Origin: Akebia trifoliata
Taxonomy: Eukaryota; Streptophyta; Magnoliopsida; Ranunculales; Lardizabalaceae
Length of the DNA: 64,000 bases
Assembly: GCA_017979445.1 (NCBI GenBank)
Contig: CM030704.1
Coordinates: forward strand, 9,469,658 to 9,533,657
Reading direction: 5' to 3'
Of this stretch, positions 57,787-64,000 are shown piece after piece. The position numbers were made by a program, and so were the translations under genes. The notes beneath the pieces were generated by a model. The model had not been told where the DNA came from and searched no databases. It worked only from the letters and a program-made list of their open reading frames with translations. The first letter of the stretch is position 1. The number at the start of each line of letters is the position of its first letter.

Positions 57787-59059
57787 GCTATTTTTGAGCT
57801 GTTAAAGGATTTGTGAATGCCTGAAGGGATAGTGCGTCACATCATCCGGAGGGGTGCACTATCCTGGGATGTACGATAGGGACCACCAAGCTCATGCGTG
57901 GTATGAGATGCGTATAAGAGTGGAGTCACAATTGGAATCCGGGTCCATTCCTTCTTATCTTTACCAGTGAACGTGTATTGTAAAGGTAGTCGTATACGAG
58001 TGGAGTGTTATTTTGAGAATCACATGCACACTTGATAGGTATAGACGAAGATGATTAGTCAGTGATCACTAACAATCTAGTAGTAGTCGAACATTCTGAC
58101 ACATCGAAAAGAAATCCATTGCTTACGGTCACGTCAAACGGTCAGCCTGAGTAGGATAAATGGTCCCGCAAGCGTGGTAAACAACGACGAGCCACAAAAT
58201 CAGGAAATACCATATTAGTGAGGAATATCATGTCCCGACTGGGAGCGATCCAGTCGTGAATCCCAACTCTTTAATTCCAATACTCTACCACTTGTACTAT
58301 GTATCTGTTATTATATTTTGAATTATGAACTGAAAAGCATGTCTATTATTTCAATGTTGTCAACTGTATTTGCAATAAGTCGAAGAATGTATAATGAGTA
58401 TGGATGCTTGATGTTATGTGTAACTTTTAAACTGTTTAGTTGCTCATCCCTGACTATATATACCAGTTGATCGTATTTTATTCTATAAAATCTTACATGT
58501 ATCAAAATGTTCAGTATGTTTTACTCGATCATGTTTAGGAAGAGTTATTAGTACGAATTGATTGTGGACTTACTGGGTTACTTTTGTTACTCACTCTTTC
58601 TTTTTTATTTTATTTTAGTTAAAGTACTTGCAGTTATCGAGGCAGGTGCAGAGTCGGTAAGTGAGGAGTATCTGATCGGTCAGATCGATGATCAGAGTCT
58701 ATTGCTTGGTGAGTACTAGGGCCACATCCCTTAGTATTGTCAATTTCATCCAGGATGTATGTAGTTTTTGGATTGAGAGTTTAAGTCTATGTTAGAGTGA
58801 GAGTATTTTTGTAAGCCTGTATATTGTTAAGTTTTCCATACTCTGATCTATTTACATATTAGATGTAACTAGTCTTCCACTGTTAATTCCTATATTTGCA
58901 TCTTTATATACATGTTTTATTACATATTGGATTATTAGGTTTTCATGTTCTGTAGAATGCTAACATAAACAGAGGAAGCCATGTCGAGTTTTCGAGGTAC
59001 CACCTAGTACCTTGAGATTTGGCATTGGAATTTGTGTTAGCATTTGACAGGGCGCCACA
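55643..59059 (+). mobile_element. Solo LTR S5, 3.4 kb, chromovirus (Tekay/Del)-like
   Basis: TGTAATACCTCG...GGCGCCACA, 3417 bp, with a perfect TSD GTAAA (55638-55642 and 59060-59064). Length and terminal sequences resemble LTRs of the Tekay/Del chromovirus lineage. It contains two adjacent hairpins (GGTGCC-ACC-GGCACC at 56785-56799; ATTCTGTCGGT-TCC-ACCGACAGAAT at 56810-56834) and a (TA)n microsatellite at 57745-57783. No gene inside: frames 56027-56897 and 58323-58505 have no domain. Confidence 0.85.
57745..57783. repeat. (TA)n microsatellite
   Basis: About 19 uninterrupted TA repeats inside S5. Confidence 0.95.
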
Positions 59060-59926
59060 GTAAATGTGATCTTGAGCCTAAATTCGGAAAGGGTTCCAAT
59101 TTTCCTACACTTGCAAAGTTCACTGATTATCTGATTACATTGTGTTTTGGTTTGGCTTTAGTAGGCCGTGAGGCAATAGATTTTAATTATGTCATATGGT
59201 CAAAATCTTATTAGAAGAGTGCAGTGATGTGTATCTCGCTGAACTACAACCCGGATGTCGTCCAAATTGTTGTCCAATTGTTGAGTACAAGAACTTAATA
59301 TCAAAGGCAATAGGATCATATGCTTCAAACAACGATGTCTAGAACTTGAACACGAGGTCCTTTCTGCCCGTGGAGAATGACGCAGTTTAAGTAGGCTCAC
59401 AGACCCGAAAGAGAAACAGAGTCAGAATAATCCTAGGTGACTCATTCTTTAATGAAAACGTTGAGATTTTCAAGATCCATAAAGATTTATGTAGTTTTTG
59501 TTTTTGGGTCTGATTCATTCGTTTACCAGTTTTTTTTTAAGAAAGTTTTATTTTGTTAACAACTTTAGTATAAAAGTCAAAATCATACATCGTCGATTGC
59601 ACCTTACTGTTAGAGTTTAGTAGTATCTATTTCCATGCTTAAATTATTTTTACTATTTTTAGAATTTTTTTTATTTTGTTTGCCATTTTTGTGGTTTTCT
59701 AGGAATAAAACTCTTTTTTTTTATAAATAGTATAGTAACTCCACCATGGGAGACGAACTTTGAAATTAATAAAATTTATGTTTTTAGAGAGCTTTCTCTT
59801 TATTGTTCAATTGCTTGGTATGTTGTGTGAATCAACAAGTTTTTTTATGCTTAATTGTTCGGTAATCTTTTGAGAATTAACGACCTAATTGGAAGATTGT
59901 TCTTCATTATGGATCAATTTGTTTGA
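59060..59926 (+). repeat. 1.34-kb tandem unit T2, right part
   Basis: This resumes T2 with GTAAATGTGATCTTGAGCC. It carries the decayed DVYLAELQPGC segment (about 59228), a C-terminal SFLPVEN-like tail, and the AT-rich 3' part with TATAAATA at about 59731. Without S5 the T2 length is 1339 bp. Confidence 0.78.
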
Positions 59927-60942
59927 GAACTTGCGTCGATCATATAGTTTGTTATTCTCGTCGAGATGACTTCGAGAAGACAATCGACTCAACACGATGT
60001 TAGACTAGAAGATGTATATGAATTGGAGAAATATGTTGGTTTGCTCTTTATGATCAAAACTTACTTTAAGTATAGTAAATCATGTAACGGAGAAGGTGTT
60101 TTTCATTCCATTCCTATCTATGATGAATACAATGATGAAGTTGAGGAAGAGGAAGTAGTTTACGAATATGTGGGGGAGACTCTAACACCATAACAAGCTT
60201 GTTTGCATCCAACTCCTAATCTTGTGATAGTTTGTTTTGCAACAATGTTGACAGTGGAAGCTTAGGGAACACATCCTTTCAAAAAAAATTTTCAAATTAC
60301 AGATAAGTAATCAAATTCATCAACATCTTTTCACACTCTCTCGGTTCGAGAAAGGTAATGGTGACCTTAAGCCTAAATTCGACAAGGCTCTAGTCTTTCT
60401 ATTCTTGCAAAGTTCATTGATTTTCTCATGACAGTATGTCTTGGTTTGGCTTTAGCAGGTCGGGAGGAGAATGATTTTGATTATATCCTAACTATGGTCG
60501 AAATCCTATTAGATGAGTTCGTTGATGTGTATCTCGAAGAACTACCACCCAAATGTCTTCCAAATTATTATTTAATTGTTGAGTACAACAAGTTGAACTT
60601 AAAGGCCATTGGACCGTATGCTTCAAACAACAACGCCTTTAATTCGAGGATGAGTTCCTTTCAACTTGGGAGAATGATGCAGTGAAAATAGGTTCACAGA
60701 TCCGGATGAGCAATAGAGTCAGAATAATCCTAGGAGACCCATTCTTGAATGGAAACGTTGAGATCTTCAAGATCCATTGAAATTTATGGACTTTTCGTTT
60801 CTAGGCCTGATTCATTCGTTTACTCTAGTATTTTGGAAGTTTTTGCTATTTTAGGAAAGTTTGGTCTTGTTAATAACTTTAGTCATATAAGTCAAAATCA
60901 CGTACCGTTGATTCGACCTTATTTCTAGAGTTGAGTAGTATC
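59927..60942 (+). repeat. 1.34-kb tandem unit T3 (right-truncated)
   Basis: Third unit. Frame 59966-60190 starts MTSRRQSTQHDVRLEDVYEL, a gag-like N-terminus, and runs into the acidic PIYDEYNDEVEEEE block; a stop and deletion follow. Frame 60428-60685 has LLDEFVDVYLEELPPKC. El-6 cuts it after GTATC (60938-60942). Confidence 0.75.
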
Positions 60943-62993
60943 TGTAGACACGTGATTTCGTCATTACGATGACCACATCTACAATGGTTTGGAGTCGCCA
61001 CCATTTATTTTTGTAAGTGGGTGTGAATGGTCACCCGATGTGCATTTTTTTAGAAAATGTGACATTTTTGACGTTTTAGTGACTCTCGATGGATAGGAAC
61101 TAATCAAACATTGAGATTCGGGGTAAGTGGCTCGATTGAAGAAAAAGGGAAGGTGTTAGGCATCCTTTTCTCCCCACTAAAGAGTGGTAACCTCAACTCA
61201 ACTCGGTCATTTTTTATTTAAAAAGGTGTGAAGACAACGTGCCACGTGGGTGCATTTGTACCCTAGATAGGGGTTCATTTTCGGCTTGATCATAGGGTCA
61301 TTCCATTGATGGAAATGACCCTTATAGACCTTTAGCCTTGGGGTATATTCATCCTAAGAAATAAAATGAAGGGGAAAGGGGTGATAGAAGAGGGAAGAGG
61401 AGAGGGTGTAGAAAAGAGAGGGGGGATTGCCTTGAACCCACCTTGTATCTTCTTTCTTCTTTTCTTCTTCTTCTTTGAGTCTTCTTGAGTCCTTAGTATT
61501 TTAAGCAAATATAACTCTTTTTTGGTTGAAGGAGTAGAGAAGAGATGATGAGAGAGATGAGTGTAATATGTGATTTTTTTTATGAGACTTGGGGAGGATT
61601 AGTGTGAGGGAATTGATGAGATTTTTCTTAGTAAGAGGGGTGATAGTTGTTAGTAGAGAGAGAGTTGGGGAGAAATTTTGTAGTGAAAATTGGAGGAATT
61701 TTTGTGAAGAGGATGAGGGTATTTATAGATGTTGAGGAGTTATTTTAGGGATATAATGGGATGAAGTAAAAAAAAAAAGATAGAATGGTTATGAGTTTGA
61801 GAGAGAAGTGGGTGTAATTTAAAGGAGATTTAGGGAAGGGGGGGTTAAATGGGTGAGTTTTGACCTAAATGGTTTGGATCCTACCCAACCCATTTGGGTG
61901 GAGTGTTTGGTGAGGTGAGTTTAAGATGGTGGTTGTGATTAAATGGTATTTGATTTAAGAGAATGGATGTTTTAAAGAGGTGGTTGATGATATTTTGGGA
62001 GGGTGAGAGAGATGATGTCATGTGTCAAAGTGGGTGGAAATGAAGGGTTGAGATAGGTTGATGGGAGAGGTTGAGTGTTTGACTTAAGAGGATGGTGTAG
62101 GTTTAGGTTGTAGATGTGGGTTTTGTAGGGAATGATGAGGGTAGATTATGGGAGGTATAGGTTAGGGGTGTGGGTAGATGTGTTTGATTTGAGAGAAAAG
62201 GTGATGGGTTGATGTGTGGGTAGTTGGAATTTAAAGCAAATTAATGGGGTAGGTAGTTGGGTGAGGGAGGTGAGATGGGGTGATGACATTTGTCATCTTT
62301 GATTATCAAGATGGTGATCGGTTGATGTGGGTAGTGGTTGATGGGTTAGGGTTGTGGGTTGGATATGAATTGGATATGGATTTGGGCTTAAGGGTTTTGG
62401 AGTGTTTTGGGCTTGGGCTATGAAATGGTTTTGGATTTTAGGAATTGGTTAGGGGTTATTTTGGAATGGATTTTGAGGGTGTAGATTGGTATTAGATTTT
62501 TAGGTGATGTGGGATTGAGTTTAGGTTAGTGGGGTGAGAAAAATGGATTTTGAAGAATTAAGGATTTATGGGCCTTAGGTGGGTTTAGATTTTTTTGGAT
62601 TCGGAGATGGAACGGTGGAAGGTATAGGAGGTGGTAGGCGTCCCAAGTCTCATTTTTTAATTTTATTTATTTTTTTGAAAATTTTGAAATCATTGGTTTG
62701 ATCGAGATGCCACGTGTTGGCAAATCGGGCTTTTTAGGCCCGTTGGTGAACTTTATCGAAAATTTTGACGTTTTTTATTTTGGAAGCGGAGCGGTGAATA
62801 TTGGGAAAGCGTAAGGTAGGCCGAGTCCTTTTGGTGGCCTACTAAACCATTGAGAGGTCTTAGGGGCCTCGGTTTGGTCAAAATGTCACTTTTCAATGAC
62901 TTTGGCCCTTAAGGCCCGTTGGCCCATTTATTTGGAAAATCTGTATTTTTGGGCCTTTTCGAGTAGTGGCCCGTTCAAATTGGGGTGTCTACA
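60943..62993 (-). repeat. El-6 3' LTR (El-5 family)
   Basis: A 2051-bp LTR whose ends TGTAGACAC and GTGTCTACA are perfect 9-bp inverted repeats. In reverse complement it matches the El-5 LTR over long blocks (for example around 61960-62200). The TATA box (minus) is at 61720-61727. U5 has GGTGGCGACTCC (minus) near 60990. About 250 bp longer than the El-5 LTR, so a subfamily or less deleted copy. Confidence 0.88.
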
Positions 62994-63007
62994 GCTGCCC
63001 TTCTTTG
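62994..63007 (-). promoter_or_regulatory. El-6 polypurine tract
   Basis: On minus, AAAGAAGGGCAGC ends at the LTR start, comparable to AAAGAGGGGCATC of El-1 and El-3. Confidence 0.8.
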
Positions 63008-64000
63008 CAGGAATTGCTTGCAAAGAACTGCAAAGAATAGACTAAACCCCTATTTGCACGGGAAAGAGAACTTTGTAAAACACGACTTCGAATTTCAGAT
63101 TAAATTGATGAATTTTGTAAAAAATGACGCCTCAAGCACGGGGTCTAACAGAGTTCTGCCTTATTAATTCCTTGATCTCGATGGCGCGGAGCTCGTGTGA
63201 GATCTTGGATTTGATGAAAATTTGATGAGTTTTTAAATCCGACTATTTCTTCGATCGTGTTTTGACAAATCAGAGTTGAGTGCAACTCGAAAGATTTTTG
63301 AAATTCTTTTGATTTTTTTTGGTTTTTTTTTTTTTTTTTTTTTTTAATTTTCTCTTCATTGCCTTCTTTTGTTGATCTTGCTCTATTTCTATCATAAGCT
63401 AACCCTCTCAATTCATGCATTGTCCTTTGATACCTTTGATCCTTTCAACGGTGCAAGCACTGAGGTTGTTAGCAGTCGCCACAAATCCAAGAGAGAGTTT
63501 TGCTGTTTAAAGCACAAGCAATATGGTTTTTAACAGCTGTCACTGATCCAAGAGAGAGTTTTACTGTTTAGAGCACAAGCAATATGGTTGTTAACAACTG
63601 TCACTGATCCAAGAGAGAGTTTTGTTGTTGGAACTGAATCGACCAAGACCTGTTGCATCGGTGCTACTTTCTTACAGTATCAACATACTCTTTCCCACTT
63701 CTTGATTCATTATCACACCAATATCTCTAGCTGGCATGTTACTAGTCATAACACTTGCCAGGCGTTCGCACTGTCAATCTAAGGTAGCAACCCATCACTT
63801 TGTTCCCAATCCAAGGTCAGAGTTAATCAGTATTCTATATGTACTGTGAACTGCTTTGTCATCCACTTCTATATGTTCGACCCATATGACCTCGGAGTGA
63901 CCATTTAGCATTTCTTGGATTAACCAACCTGATGGCCTTATTCGACACCTTGATATCGGGCTAGGACACAAATGATCCAAGGAAACATCGCCCACCATTC
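63008..64000 (-). mobile_element. El-6 3' internal region (window edge)
   Basis: Non-coding 3' region. It holds a T run (63325-63345) and a 61-bp tandem repeat with about three copies (63466-63628; CCAAGAGAGAG at 63487, 63548, 63609). The rest shows no supported gene; the frames 63588-63782 and 63795-63998 lack domains. The remainder of El-6 lies to the right. Confidence 0.65.
63466..63628 (-). repeat. 61-bp tandem repeat in El-6 3' region
   Basis: Three copies with CACAAGCAATATGGTT and CCAAGAGAGAGTTTT at an exact 61-bp period. Again an array in the 3' region upstream of a PPT, unrelated in sequence to those of El-1, El-2 and El-3. Confidence 0.85.

Overview
The window looks like repeat-dense, probably pericentromeric, nuclear DNA of a flowering plant (most likely a eudicot, low confidence; species not recognised). 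I find no host gene. Essentially all of it is LTR retrotransposon sequence: nested full elements, relics and solo LTRs. Most belong to the Ty3/gypsy Tat clade and are Ogre-like in organisation.

Layout (El = element, S = solo LTR). El-1 (388-11982, minus) is a structurally intact, very young element: two 1.7-kb LTRs differing by one substitution and two 1-bp indels, a perfect TSD (TGAGC), PBS, PPT and an open gag, but no protease, RT or integrase. It sits inside the 3' LTR of El-2 (1-387 plus 11983-23909, minus), an older gag-only relative with an internally deleted gag. El-2 sits in the leader of El-3 (plus; 23910-33773 visible), a relic of the same LTR family that still has a decayed integrase C-terminus. 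El-3 sits in the leader of El-4 (minus; leader 33774-36945, 5' LTR 36966-37210 plus 51969-53435). That is four levels of nesting. El-4's LTR is also split by El-5 (37211-51968, plus), a relic of a different LTR family with an ORF1-like gene, gag, protease and RT, whose 3' end was deleted so that RT runs straight into a truncated LTR.

Five solo LTRs with recognisable target-site duplications are scattered through this: S1 25793-27377, S2 31230-32806, S3 39736-40949, S4 41436-42630 and S5 55643-59059. From 53818 to 60942 lie three head-to-tail units of about 1.34 kb derived from another Ty3-type element, the middle one split by S5. The window ends in El-6 (minus; 3' LTR 60943-62993 plus 3' internal region), of the same LTR family as El-5.

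How the parts relate. El-1, El-2, El-3 and El-4 share LTR termini, and where visible share a modular leader and a 3' region with a fixed module order. El-5 shares the leader but not the LTR. The 3' region of El-1, El-2 and El-3 each holds a different tandem-repeat array at the same position. The simplest reading is a gag-only family (El-1, El-2) mobilised in trans by an autonomous Tat relative, with the shared leader and 3' modules as candidate cis-acting RNA. The trans-mobilisation is inference; the structures are read directly from the sequence.
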